A stretch of 64,000 nt of DNA from Bradysia coprophila (taxonomy: Eukaryota; Arthropoda; Insecta; Diptera; Sciaridae). The position numbers and the translations under genes were made by a program. Of the stretch, positions 34,607-46,824 are shown one piece after another (the first letter of the stretch is position 1; each line of letters begins with the position of its first letter). The DNA lies in the NCBI RefSeq assembly GCF_014529535.1, contig NW_023503493.1:20988001-21052000 (forward strand), written 5' to 3'. Under the pieces are notes generated by a model that ran no database searches, was not told the DNA's origin, and saw only the letters and a program-made list of their open reading frames with translations.

Positions 34607-36222
34607 GACCCGTACGAAGTACTGGGGTCTTATAGGTTTACGCATACGTTTGTAACACGTCGAATTGGACTCCCTGAGTAAGGGGAAACCTATTGTGGTT
34701 GTCTAGAGATGCCAAGTCCGCGAAAAAAAAGTCCGTCTGTCTGTCCGTCTGTCTGCACGATAACTTGAGTAAAACGCATCCGATTTTGAAAATTCTTTTT
34801 TTTTCCCGTTTGGTAATGTCAAAAGACAGGCTAAGTTCGAAGATGAGTGATTTTGGATCGACCCCTCCCGAGCTGTGGCCCAATAAGTGCTTTACGGTTT
34901 TTCGAAGATCTTCTTCTTCTTCTTCTCCGGCGCTACAGCCACTTGTGGGCCTTTACCTGATCGAGAATCCGGTTCCAGCGAACCCTGTCCCCTGCTACAC
35001 TTCGCCAACTTCTTATTCCCAGCGTCCGTAGATCTGATTCGACGCCATCTATCCATCTCATCTTCGGACGACCTTTTCCTCGTCGCCCTTCTGGATCGTT
35101 TCGGAATAACATCGAGGGGGCTCTGTTCATATCCATGCGTGCTAGATGCCCCGCCCACCTCAACCGTTGGACTTTCACCACTGCCACAATATCCGGTTCA
35201 CCAAAATCACGTTTCAGTTCAAAGTTGTACCGTCGCCGCCACCTTTCACCTTCGTGCATTGCTCGAAAAATGGTACGGAGGACTTTACGCTCGAACGTTA
35301 GAAGCAACTGTTCATCGCTTTTCTTCACCGTCCAAGACTCGCATCCGTAGATTAGAACCGGGCGAATAAGCGTTTTGTAAACTTGGCACTTCGTTTTCTT
35401 TGATAGCAACTTTGATCGTAAATGTTTCATTAGCCCGTAATAGCACCTGCTTGCCGCCATGATTCGCCTTTGTATCTCCGGCGTGTTGTCGCCATCAGAT
35501 CGAATCAGCGCACCAAGATAGACGAATTCGTCGACTACCTCGAGGCTCAACTCGTTTTTGCTTGTAGGTCGGCCACATTTGAACATATTTCGTCTGTTTT
35601 AGCTTTATTAGATAGGTATTGACCGTACCAATCAGGGAAATTTTTTTTATGAAATTATGTTCTCCGGAGCGTGAGCTAGGTCTCTTGGAGTGAGCTCTTA
35701 TCTGGCTACTCGGAAGTACAGTGAATGTGGTGTATTTTGACAATATCTCGAGTAAATTTTGACCGAATTTCATGAATTTTTTTTTGTTTGAAAGGTATTA
35801 ACGAATGTAAAGCGTCGGTACTATTTCCGGTCTCCTAACAAAATGGCTGCCGGCGGCCATATTGGATTTTAGTAAAACGATATAAAGTGGGAAAATTTGT
35901 ACTTAGATAGTTTCTGTTAACATGGAAATAGCTTGTTATGTGTGTGGGGTTTCAGGGATTTCATATATGGATATCTATATATACCTATATACAGCTAAGC
36001 TATATACAGGCATATATTCCTCTGTGAAATGTTTATTTATAGTGAAATATAGGTAAATAAAGCGGTATATAGCTGTTTAAATAGGAATTTATGAAATTTG
36101 TCTTCGTACGGGGCTGTCTATATTGCCTCCGGCAATTTATTTGTATATGATAACAAGGCAAAGAGTGGATAATGTAAGTGATTTTAAAGGCTTTTGACAC
36201 GAATAGGTGTTTCGTACGGGTC
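34607..36222. mobile_element. 1.6-kb DNA element with GACCCGTACGAA terminal inverted repeats
   Basis: It starts GACCCGTACGAA (34607-34618) and ends TTCGTACGGGTC (36211-36222), an exact 12-bp inverted pair. Non-coding sequence lies inside, including a CCGTCTGT microsatellite near 34730 and the GC-rich palindrome GGCTGCCGGCGGCC near 35845. A LINE fragment has landed in it (34905-35620). No transposase is visible, so the element is non-autonomous. Another near-terminal CGTACGGGG at about 36107 hints at an internal or second end. No clear target duplication. Confidence 0.6.
34905..35620 (-). mobile_element. 5'-truncated LINE fragment, reverse transcriptase C-terminal part
   Basis: A 217-codon open frame (34933-35586) encodes the C-terminal end of a non-LTR retrotransposon reverse transcriptase. 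It contains VDEFVYLGALI, VLIYGCESWT, ERKVLRTIF, EGERWRRRYNFEL, LRWAGHLARMD and GRPKMRWIDGVESDL, all typical of insect LINE ORF2 tails (I/Jockey/RTE-like; I cannot fix the clade). The 3' end is a GAAGAAGAAGA tract (about 34910-34926). The 5' part, with the endonuclease and the RT catalytic motif, is absent, so the copy is dead on arrival. The frame is still open, which suggests a fairly recent insertion. Confidence 0.8.
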
Positions 36223-36668
36223 GGCGTTAGCTATGTTTAGGTCAGAAATCATGCATTTATAACACCATCATAGAATAAATACATTAACAAGCACGAGAAG
36301 ATATCTCCCGTCCTCGTTGTAAGAATAACAGAATCCTTTCCTTCAAACAGTGTATGATTAAGGAGCACAAACAACTCGATTATGATAATTATTACCACTG
36401 ACCAGACGACAATTTCAAAAAATTCGCTAACCACAAACTGTACGAATCATAAGGTAGATGACAGCACATTCGAAAAAAAACGAAAGATGAAAGCGGCGGC
36501 GGCTTTACTCCATCTTTAATGTCATTGCTACCAACTGTAAAAAAATCCTTTCCAAAGTCTTTTCTGTCTGGCAACGTGCTAATCAAAACGTGAAAGGTTA
36601 TTTTTCCCAGAAATTCCACAAATTACGACCTATTTTCAATAAATTTTTGTTATTTCATCGCTTCCAGA

Positions 36669-37688
36669 ATGACAGCGGTCGATAAGAAGAAAGGTGATGC
36701 TAAAAAGCTCCCAGCAGTGCCCGAATCAAAATTGAAAGTGGCCAAGAAAGTTTTCTCCGCGCGTGCTATTGCCACAAAAAGGAAGCTTGTCAAGGCAAAA
36801 ACAGTGAAATTGCGTGTTCGGGAGAATTTCTTGAGAGCTGAGAAATATGCCAAGGAATATGCACGAGGCGAACGTCGGGAAATTGAGAAGCGCCGACAGG
36901 CCAAAAAGGAAGGAAACTACTACATCCCCGGCGAAGCTCGTTTGGCTTTCGTTATGCGTATTCGAGGGTAAATTATCTATTTTCTACCCAATATCGTGTC
37001 TCCGTTGATGGTTGCATAGTGATCCATCCGATCGAGAAATTAGTTTCAACCAAAATCGAAAATTCAATTCATTTTTGAGGTTATGTTTGCCACACAAGTG
37101 AATCGAATGTTGATGTTGTTGATGACGTTAATGTGTGTTTTTCCTTGTCATTTCCAGTATCAACAAAGTAGCACCGAAAGTACGCAAAGTCCTCCAATTG
37201 TTCCGTTTGAGACAAATCAACAACGGTGTCTTCATCAAGCTTAACAAGGCCACAATCAATATGCTCCGTATTGCTGAACCATACGTTACATGGGGCTATC
37301 CAAACTTGAAATCGGTTCGCGAACTGATTTACAAACGAGGATTTGTTAAGGTTTGTGACATCTGCACTCCGCAGCGACAAGAGAATTTGTTCATTTACCT
37401 TTTCCATTCATTCGCTTCAAACAGCATAAGGGACAACGCATTCCAATCACTGACAATTTCTGCATTGAGCGAAAACTGAAGAAGAACAATGTACAATGCG
37501 TCGAAGACATGGTCCATGAAATTTTCACGGTTGGTGCCAACTTCAAGTACGTGTCGAACTTTTTGTGGCCCTTCAAACTGAATACACCCACTGGTGGGTG
37601 GCGTAAGAAGAACAATCACTACGTGGAAGGTGGTGATTTCGGCAATCGCGAAGATAAAATCAACAATCTCCTCAGAAAGATGATTTAA
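36669..37688 (+). CDS. RpL7: Ribosomal protein L7 (uL30), large subunit
   Basis: Structural protein of the cytosolic 60S ribosomal subunit. Three coding exons: 36669-36967, 37158-37350 and 37425-37688 (756 nt, 251 aa), the usual length for insect RpL7. A Lys/Arg-rich eukaryote-specific N-terminus leads into REARLAF-like ([13 protein letters not shown]), then the L30/L7 fold: [26 protein letters not shown] and [14 protein letters not shown]. It ends LLRKMI. An acceptor directly before the ATG (TTCCAG-AATGAC) indicates a non-coding first exon upstream, around 36540-36600, with pyrimidine-rich sequence as in ribosomal-protein promoters. I checked both introns for box C/D snoRNA motifs and found no convincing pair. 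Confidence 0.98.
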
Positions 37689-38380
37689 AACGTTTTATAC
37701 GAAGAATATTATCGACAAATACAGAAGGAGAGTGGAAAATTTTAAATGTTTTTTTGAATGCCATCGGTCAGCTCGCTCACCGCACACGGATGGAAGAATT
37801 TGATGAGAATATAGGTTTGGTGCGTATTCGATAGTGATTTGGATGGTTCGCGATTTCAAATCTAAGGTAAGGAATTTTAGAAGTTTCCATTTGTATTGAT
37901 TAAATAGGATCAAACTGTTTAGCTGGCCGTTCTTTTTTTTTCGTCACCACAGTTAAAAAGGTTCTCGAGTGATTTCCAAAATTATTTTATGAAATGGCCA
38001 AAGGAATAATTACCATAGAATCGAACATATAGGTCCTTCTTAAATCAGAAAGATGAATGATCAATGATCGATCACTGCCAGTAACTGTACTCGCAGAAAA
38101 CTTGTAAAAATACGTTGTAGGATCGGTCGGAAACTCTCAATCCGTTAGTAAAAGATAACTACGAAAAGTATGTTAAGAACAAAAAACATAAAAACTCTCA
38201 GCATGACATAGATCAATCGATGTCCCATAAAACTAAGAAATATTTGAAGAATCATTTCTAACTTTTCACAGACTGAAATCATATCAATATAGGATATTTA
38301 CATAATATAACAATTCATTTGTTTTAAAAGGATATTGTCGGCAGACTTGAGATACAATCTTTCATTTTGTTTGTTTTAAC

Positions 38381-39324
38381 ATATGAGGGATTCTTCTGAA
38401 AATCCACCTATCAAAATCGGACCCAGTTCGTGTGGGATGGATATATACATGGTTTGAAAGGGCTTTGCCATTAGACCTCAAAACAGGCCTCACACAGTCT
38501 CGAGGCACACCTGGTTGCTGGTGGAAGATCTCCGAAGTTGGATAAATAGTGTTTTTTATCCGAATTTTTTGGCCGTTATAAATGATCGTTCCGGGTGAGA
38601 TTGGGCTCGTTGGAAAGCTGAGCTTAAGTACTTTCGGGTCATGCCTAGTTTGATTAGATTCATTGATTTATGTTTCCAAAAATTTGCAAGAAAAATTTTC
38701 AAAATCTGTTTGAACTTTAGAAAGGTCTGGGCTGGTACTGATGACGCTTAATGTGAACCTAATATGCTAGTTGTAACATAGCTTACGTAGCTTTCCGTTT
38801 GTACCTCATTTCCAGTGCTGGTGATTGCCGACATAACAGAATTTTATGTTAGTACAACCGCTAATCGTAAAACTCGCCAGCAATCACCAGCGCTGCAAAT
38901 GAGGTATCGATGGAAAGCTTAGACAATGCGTGTTACAACTAGCATGTTAGGTTCACATTAAGCGTCATCAGTACCAGCCCAGACCTGTCTAAAGTTCACA
39001 CAGATTTTGAAAATTTTTATTGCGAATTTTTGGAAACATAAATCAATGAATCTAATCAAACTAGGCATGACCCGAAAGTACTTAAGCTCAGCTTTCCAAC
39101 GAGCCCACTCTCACCCGGAACGATTATTTATAACGGCCAAAAAATTCGGATAAAAGTCACAATCCAACTTCGGAGATCTTTCACCAGCAACCAGGTGTGG
39201 CTCGAGACTGTGTGAGGCCTGTTTTGAGGTCTACTGGCAAAAACCTATCAAACCATGTATATGTCCATCCCAGACGAAATGGGTCCGATTTTGATAGGTG
39301 GATTTTCAAAAGAATCCCTCATAT
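38381..39324. mobile_element. Giant foldback element, arms of about 440 bp
   Basis: It begins ATATGAGGGATTCTT and ends GAATCCCTCATAT. The two arms remain complementary almost to the centre near 38850: ACCTATCAAAATCGG, CAGTCTCGAG, GCTGAGCTTAAGTACTTTCG, GACGCTTAATGTGAACCTAA and GCTGGTGATTG each reappear in inverse order. Taking TA as target, the ends are TGAGGGATTC. Arm differences are few and scattered. No protein-coding frame. A very long inverted repeat of this kind is expected to give hairpin transcripts or extrude a cruciform. Confidence 0.9.
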
Positions 39325-39545
39325 TCGATTTGGGCTATACAAGACAATCTTGGCTTATTGTTTTTTTTTGTCGTCGTTGCCGATAGCAAATGATGCAGCT
39401 GTTCGTAACGTTCTTAGACTGTGACTTTAGGAGTGGAAGCTAGATGAGATAAATAATTTTATGTGTCTACTCGTCAAAACAAAAATTTGGAACCACCGTG
39501 AGACAAACGTATTGTTAGTATTGGATATTCGTCTTATGTTCGTCA

Positions 39546-39697
39546 TACAATCACATAATTTTGAAAACCGACACAGTTTCTATTTTGTGGTTTACTGGCT
39601 TTTTGTGAATTTTGCTTGTATTTTTATGTGGAGAAATCAAAAACTCAAATAAAACAGAAATAGAAAATGTGTCGGTTTTCAAAATTTCGTGAGTGTA
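39546..39697. mobile_element. MITE, AACCGACACATTTTC family (copy 2)
   Basis: The left end ATAATTTTGAAAACCGACAC is mirrored by GTGTCGGTTTTCAAAATTTC and GAGTGTA on the right. The centre resembles copy 1 in length and in the CTCAAA/ATTTCTC segments. About 150 bp, non-coding. Confidence 0.8.
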
Positions 39698-41370
39698 TTA
39701 TCTAACTGCTAAAATAAACTATGAGCTCTGGTTGAAAGAAGTAACAAACCCGTATATTAGACTGCTGATACCAGGCGGTTAAAAATTCGAATGCTTGCTC
39801 GTGGAATAGAACGTTCATTTCTCCTTCGACAGCTGGTAGTGCCATTCTCAGGAAAACGTAGAAGAATTTTTAACCATTCATTCATATCGGTTGTAGAAGG
39901 TTGAGAGACGCCCACTCTTTTAACACTCCAAGTATTAACTGCTAAATGGTTTGACGATTTTCTAACTATAGCTGAATAGAAGAGAAGTATAGTGTTGTAC
40001 GAATTGATTTACATAGCAACTTGTTCTGCAAAGATTCCGCTGAATTCCTTTTCTGACTCAATCTTTCACGAAAGATAAGCTCAGTACATTACCAATATCG
40101 TTTTTCGTCGTTGTCGATCGCAGACGACTTAGTGTTTAGTGAGTTTTGAGTTATTTTGTCAATTATGTGGTGAAATATATTTTTACACTGAGCGTAGTAA
40201 TCACTTAAAAAAGTTAATCTTGGTAAAGGAACATCCATAAATCTCGTCTTCCATTTTCAGAAATTTTTCAATTCTTCTGGTTGTCGCTTCTTTAATTCTT
40301 TTTCGTTACATATCATGTGGTGTCCTATTTTCGCTACTATCGGGATTTCTAGACTCTAGATTCTGCTCAATGTTTTTTTTTCTGTATATTTGGTCATCAT
40401 CGACTTCTCTTACTAAAATTGATCGTTCATCAGAAAACCGAAAATAAAAGTAATTTCTGATAACTGAATTGTCTGTGAGCGAGTACAATAATCCTTAGTT
40501 CCTTGATGAGTTCAATAATCAAATAAATTTCCAAAAATAAAGAGCGAAATGTGTCCGAGATCCGAGCACCGAAAATGCTACAGATTTTTAATCGACAAAC
40601 GATAACCTGACTCGATTTTCAACATTAAATTTATCTTTTCTGACTATCTTATCTTATCTTTTATAGCCAAGAAAGTTGAACTAACCGGTGTTCCTGCTGC
40701 AGTTTAGAATATCTGTTCTTTTAGATGTGGATTTGCATGACCTTCATTTCAGTACTGAACGGTTTAGATGGTTAAATAATATCAACATTGTATTAGATCG
40801 AAAACAATAAGTCTTAGTCTTTAGTACGGATGGTACGGATACTGTGTCCATCAGCTCACTGTAAACTTGTATGGTCGTACGTTATACCAGCGTTACAATA
40901 GTTTCACTCTTTTAGTTCCACTTTTTCTAACCAAAGCGACGAAGCATAGAAATTTCTTACAAAAAGGTTGCTTCAGTTGTGTCCCTCAATTAGTGTTATT
41001 GCCAGAAATGTTAAGACTCTTCTTAAGACTCGTCACCTATAGTACTGTTTGTAGCGAAAATGATGTAGACACATTCGCTTTTCCGGGCTCAAATTGGTAG
41101 TCGGACGGGCAGAAGTGAAATGCAAATCAAATGCAAACTTTTACGAAAATATCCTTTATTTGTACTGTCCACATGAAATTCATATGTTTGAAGCAAATGC
41201 CTTTTAAATGGTTAAAACATATAAATATCAGATTTTTATAAAAAATAATAGAAAAAAGTTGTGAAAAAGAGGAAACAAACAAACAAAAACTTGAATTGAA
41301 CAGTCGCAAACTCAATAACACAAACACCAACTTTCAAATCTTCAACTTATAAACCGAAATCCAGTTACAC

Positions 41371-44300
41371 TTATTCTTGTTTCAAAGCACCGACTTCTTC
41401 CAATATTGCCTGCATCTCTTCTGGAAATCGGCCAGCATCCAATTCTGATGCAAATTGTCGGTACTAAAAAGTTACAGAGACGAAACATTAGAATTGAGCT
41501 CAATTCAAATTGGCGAGGTTATTTTTTACCTTTTCCAATTCAGCACGCAATGACAAAACAGCTTTCTCACGGTCAGCTACAAGTTCTTCCAAGTATTGAT
41601 AGCGTAGCTTCTTACGAGCTCGACATTCACGAGCGCTCTGACGACTTCTTTCTGTTGATAAAAGCAATTTTTAATTTGTTGTCCAAAGTTAATGTAAGAC
41701 TTTCAACGGTATAACTCACCAAGTTTTGCCTTCATATCAACCTTATCAGCTGCTGCTTTGCGTCCCGGTTTTCTTCCTCGCTTTCCTGCTTCCTTACGTT
41801 CCTGTAACAATTGAACAAAAACTGCGTAAATAAATTGCCTCGTCTCAATATTTGAAATTGCACTGAAAATAGCAACACCCCTCGCCAAACCCACATACAA
41901 AATTTCCAAAGGACAGAAAGACAACGAATCACTGGGAAAGATATTCCATTATATCGTGGACAAGAGTTGCTCTAAAGTCGTCAACAACAACAAACATAAT
42001 TATTGCACTGTTCACAGATAAAGACACATCAACAATAAAATACAAAGTTGTGCGATGATGGTGATGAAAATTTGAATTTTATTTTGTTCGAATGAAATAA
42101 AAATGCAATTTTATGTTACTTTTGCTACGAAAAGAGAACGCAAACGACGACGACGACGTGACTAACGATCTTTCGTTGTTTTTCATTGCATTTTGCATTG
42201 CACTCAACTCAAGAACGATTACACGAAACAGTTTCTGAAATCAACAACAATCATCACAATTGAAGGCCAACGTAATTTCATATATATATGAGAAAAAAGG
42301 TCAATGATCACTCCTTACAGTAAACTGTGTACAAGTGACTTGTAAACGATCCGTACAGTATTCGAGAAAATATTATACACAAAAAAGTCACTCACAACGT
42401 ACGATCAACATTTTGAATAATTAAATGCGTGTACGCTCGCAAACGCACGTTTGCCTTACGAATTTTGTAGAATCATATTCATTCTCTGTGTACAGATTAT
42501 GAAAAATTTAATTTTCAAATATTTGAGTGTACCTAGGTAGGTCCAATTAATTCCAAACACAGACGCGTCATATTCAAAATGTTTATTCTCAACAAGTTGC
42601 ATTTCGTCACTTAATTTGGAGTAGTTATAATATCGAATAGTGCGTTGGGGAAATTTCCATTGCAAACTCAATATTTATTACAATTCAAGGCATTGATTTT
42701 GTTAGTGTGGACAGCTCTCGTATTCTGTTTTTACGAATATTGTACTAAGCAATACGGAGTAGAAAGTTTTCCCTTTGTTAACTTAATTTTACTTGCAACG
42801 TATTCTAAAGCTACTTAAATTTATCGTTCTCTGGATGCAGTTCTTATAGCAAATACTTTGTCATTGTTATGAAAATAAAATTCACTGAAAAGTTTGAGTG
42901 AGATAAAACTTTCTGTCTTCGCTCGTGATAAAGTAAACTGAACATAAAAGTCGACGCAATTACCTCATCTTATTACGAATCGAACTGTCTATGTATTCTT
43001 CTAGGTACTTCTTTTCCATAGCACAATGCAATGTTTATCTAAAATTTGTGATAATGTTGTACGTAAGGAGAAAGTGTTTCTTGAAACCGTGTGAGCGTTT
43101 AGAAAATATATTCTCCAGAGGATCGCAATTAAATTTTACGTTTTATAGCAATATAAATGATCTTTACATTCGCGTTGTTCATATCTGCAATCTGCATTAT
43201 ATCGCTTAATCACGTAAAATACAGTACGGTATAATCTGCTGTTCCATATTTTCGTGCGACGGAATTTGTAAAATCTACTTCACCCTTAACCACTGTCCTA
43301 CAATTTCTCACCAATTCGGAATTTCTAATTTTGACTTCAAAGTCATCTATCCAATCCGATACAACGCATTATATTAACAGGATCAAATATCAAACTAAAA
43401 AGACGAAGAAAAAAAATTTAATGTGCTGCTCACATTGTGGGTTGCTTAATTAGACCGAAACAGATAGACCGCACGTTTGAAAATGATTGTACTTCAATCA
43501 CACAACGGAGAATTCGCATTAGAGCCTCGACTACGTATAACTTTTTTTTGACAAGTCTGAAGCATTTAATTTATATTGCGTAGTTACATTGCTTGTAGCC
43601 GGTACACAAATGAAAAAAAAATCGACGCAAATTCTACACCAAACGTGACATAATATTCGATTTATGAGCTGGCACATAAAATTGCTAATAAACTATACAC
43701 CGCAGTCAAGCATAAAAAAAGAATGTTATCAATCAAATGAGAACGGTTTTCAATGTAAAGTGTGCCAATAAACCATTCGGTTTGTAAAGAGAATTACTAC
43801 GTACCTTCACCTCAATTCAAAAACTACCGCGCAAATTACAATAAAATACAAAGAGTGTTCGGTGTGCGTATCAGCAAAAAAAAAGGAAAAACACCGGAGA
43901 AAAATCAATCAGAAATTTTCTTTTTGAATGAAATTATTTCAGTTGATTGTTGCAGGTGAACAACGGCCGGTTAGAGAATTTTATTTTTCGGTTATTTAAC
44001 TTTTCGGAATGAACACAAATTTATCGACAATAAGTCTTTACTGCACTAATCCGAATCGAAATAATAAATGTAAAAATAAAAGACCGCACAACTCTTCTCT
44101 CAGCACACGCCACACACCAGCCACAGACCAATAATTCCAAGAGATGTTCTACCCAGCAGGGAAAACGCAACGCAACTGAGGTTTCTGATATATTATTTTA
44201 CAAAAAACCATTTTGTGCTTCGCCTTCTGCTGTATATAGTGAGTGTACCGAGTAAATGTTATAGATGTTTAGTATGGGAGAGTGTGCGATGTTTTATATT

Positions 44301-46824
44301 GTGTAGTAAAAAAATGTTGGTACCAACATTTTTCTTCGTTACTGCGTATTTTGATAATACCTAAATTAAACGCTCAACGATTTGGAATTGAAATAGTTGG
44401 ACTAAGCAGATCCATCAGCTACATCAAAAATCGAATTCAACAAATTAATTTTTCTGTGAGAAAATCCCAAATAATTGAACATTTGCATGATCGCTCTACC
44501 ACTCAACATTCTATTACCGTAAATGTACAGCTACAAACGATTGGTTGAAATCGTTCCGAGAGCATAGAGCATATCAGCTTAAGTATATCTACTGCCTAAA
44601 CATAAGCATAATTTCGAAATTTCATTTGACGTTTTTTTTTTCTTCTCATGCGTATCTTTTAAACGTCGTTTCTTTTAAGTCCAACACTATAACAAATATG
44701 CTCACAAAAGTCTAGATATTTGTGCATTTTTGTATCATCTCCGACATAGCTGTAGCCGCGTATATAAATGCTGTCTATTGCACGAACCATTTTCTCTGAT
44801 TGTATTGTATTAAAATGTCGTGTGGTAAGACTATATAGAATGAAAATGCGCAGTAAATTCATTTCGAAATGTTCGTATTTTTGTTGTTTCTAAGGCTGAA
44901 TTTAGTATGACACACGGTAGATATGTATAACCATGGCTCACCGATGCTATTATATGTAGTGTTTGCATTAAAGGTAACGTACATAGATAGGTAGGTATAC
45001 ATAAGTAACTGCAATTATGCAGACCTAATATAAATGCATTCCCATTTTCCCACCTAGCTTAAATCGAATATATTAAAAATCGTGACCATCCGAATATCAA
45101 TTAAGAAACACCCAATCTATGCATTTTCTTCTCTATTATTATCCTTATCTCGTATGTGTATATAAAGTGTATCTTTGTTACATATCTCTTCGCATTATCT
45201 CTTTTTTTATTATTTATTCAGTTGTATATCGACTAAATGACTACGCAATGGAAAGATATATAAAAAAAAGTCTCAATTGCCAATAAAAATGCTCTAGCTC
45301 GAATATCTCGAATTTTAAGAATCATTAATGGATGTCGGACAACATTCAAGTGGTAGTCGTTTCTCCGTGTAACAGTGGCTCGTGAAATTATGAACGTTTC
45401 GGGGATTTCAGTCCACTCGGGACCTAAGGTGTTCGAATCTTTTAGGGATTTAGAAGACGGTAGAGGGTGAACGGTTCGATATAAACTCCGACGATTAAAT
45501 GCGTATCACGATCTTTTTTGATATCTCAGACTGAAGACGCTCAAATGGAGGATTGTATAGGTCTCATATGGTCAGTCAAATAAGGATTTAACGTGTACGT
45601 TTACACCGTTTCCTACTCTTCATAGCAATCTAGTTTGAGCTATGTTATTTACATATGTCTGAATATTTTTGATATTTTCAGTTAAATACTTGTGATTTAA
45701 AGATACAGTTAGTCCAACCGAAATCAAACAGGATTCACAACTTTTAGTAATGAACAGACAGTCGCTGCACAAGCAGAAAGCGACTACTGAAAATATTGTA
45801 TTGATCAGCCACAATCATAGATTCAACGTTTCTGATAATCTGAATGAAACAACTCAGATCTGTACTTAAATAATCATTGCAATTGTCAGTAACTTCACAC
45901 AAACAGGTCCAATGCGATTGATCTTCCTGAGCTCGATTTTAAAATATACAATAGCGCCACATTGTGGCACAAACCTTGAGTCACTGAGGTCTACTTGAGT
46001 CTACTGAAAAATAGTGAATCGAACTCAGATATTATCAGATCGATCTGAGAAGTTTTCAGAACGACTTGAATTTAAGTTTAAGATCAATGGATACCTAACC
46101 TGTGGCCAGTCTTAGAACAATTAAAAAATGATCAGATTCTTTGAGCACCACTGGATACGGTTAGTTACGGGGCGGATATAAGTAACACGAGTAAGGTCGA
46201 TTCTTTGAGCGAAAAATCATTAATTTACCTCCCCAATCATTAAGTACCATCAATTCAAAATAATTTTGAAGCCTAACGAATTTCTAAGGCGTGAAATGCA
46301 TCGCTTGCATTGAATCGATCTTGAATCAAATTCAAATAATACGCAAAACCAACGAAATGCAACACTGAAATTGAAGAGCGCCCTCACATTGAACAAGCAC
46401 AATTCGTTGGGAGTTTTTCAATTCAATTCATTCAATTAGTGCGAATGTATATGTTACGTCACGTGACACATTTGTTTTGATGATGCGATGCGCGCAACAC
46501 ATTCTTATCACAGCACTGAGCAAAAAAACAATTAATTTTCCTATTTCGTCATAAAATAATTAAGCCAAATGATTCCACCAAAATGTCGTTCCAATTATGC
46601 TGACTAACTCACGACACCAACGAAAATATGTTTGGCTTCGAAAAAATTCAATATAAAAATGGCAGAAACTTGTTTTTGTTTCAAGCTACATTATGAGTAT
46701 CACTGTATGTATGGATGGTAACAAACAATCAAAACAAAAACATTCGGAATGAAAATTTTTCGATTTTCTGTCCACTTACAGATAAATTTGGTTCCTCTGC
46801 GATCACCATGTCTTCGTAGTCCAT
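41371..46824 (-). CDS. REPTOR-BP: REPTOR-BP / CREBL2-like bZIP transcription factor
   Basis: Small nuclear bZIP protein. In Drosophila REPTOR-BP partners REPTOR to drive the transcriptional response to low TORC1 activity; CREBL2 is the vertebrate orthologue. Four coding exons: 46780-46824 (MDYEDMVIAEEPNLS), 41720-41801, 41530-41651 and 41371-41463 (342 nt, 113 aa, phases consistent). GKRGRKPGRK and DMKAKL precede the basic region ERSRQSARECRARKKLRYQ (about residues 43-61), followed by LEELV, a Leu-spaced zipper, and the CREBL2-specific tail GRFPEEMQAIL. The first intron is 4978 bp and very AT-rich, out of proportion to the 342-nt CDS, and may hold regulatory sequence. Start chosen as the only ATG upstream that splices in phase. 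Confidence 0.93.
41802..46779 (-). other. Large first intron of REPTOR-BP
   Basis: 4978 bp between a consensus donor (GTAAGTG) and the acceptor at 41802. AT-rich with no other coding exon visible on either strand. It could house enhancers or an alternative first exon. I see no large inverted repeats, unlike the surrounding intergenic DNA. Confidence 0.6.

Larger units (their letters stand above)
37689..41370. other. Intergenic DNA between RpL7 and REPTOR-BP
   Basis: Holds the 940-bp giant palindrome (38381-39324) and the second AACCGACACATTTTC element (39546-39697). Short AAATGAAG/TTTCATTTTG pieces near 38310-38375 resemble remnants of the TTAA-flanked family. The remaining sequence shows no coding exon. 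The last 200 bases before 41371 are probably the REPTOR-BP 3'UTR. Confidence 0.5.

Noticed and set aside
36968-37157. Possible box C/D snoRNA in RpL7 intron
   Set aside because: A TGATGA is present near 37120, but no CTGA box stands at a suitable distance and no flanking stem is visible.
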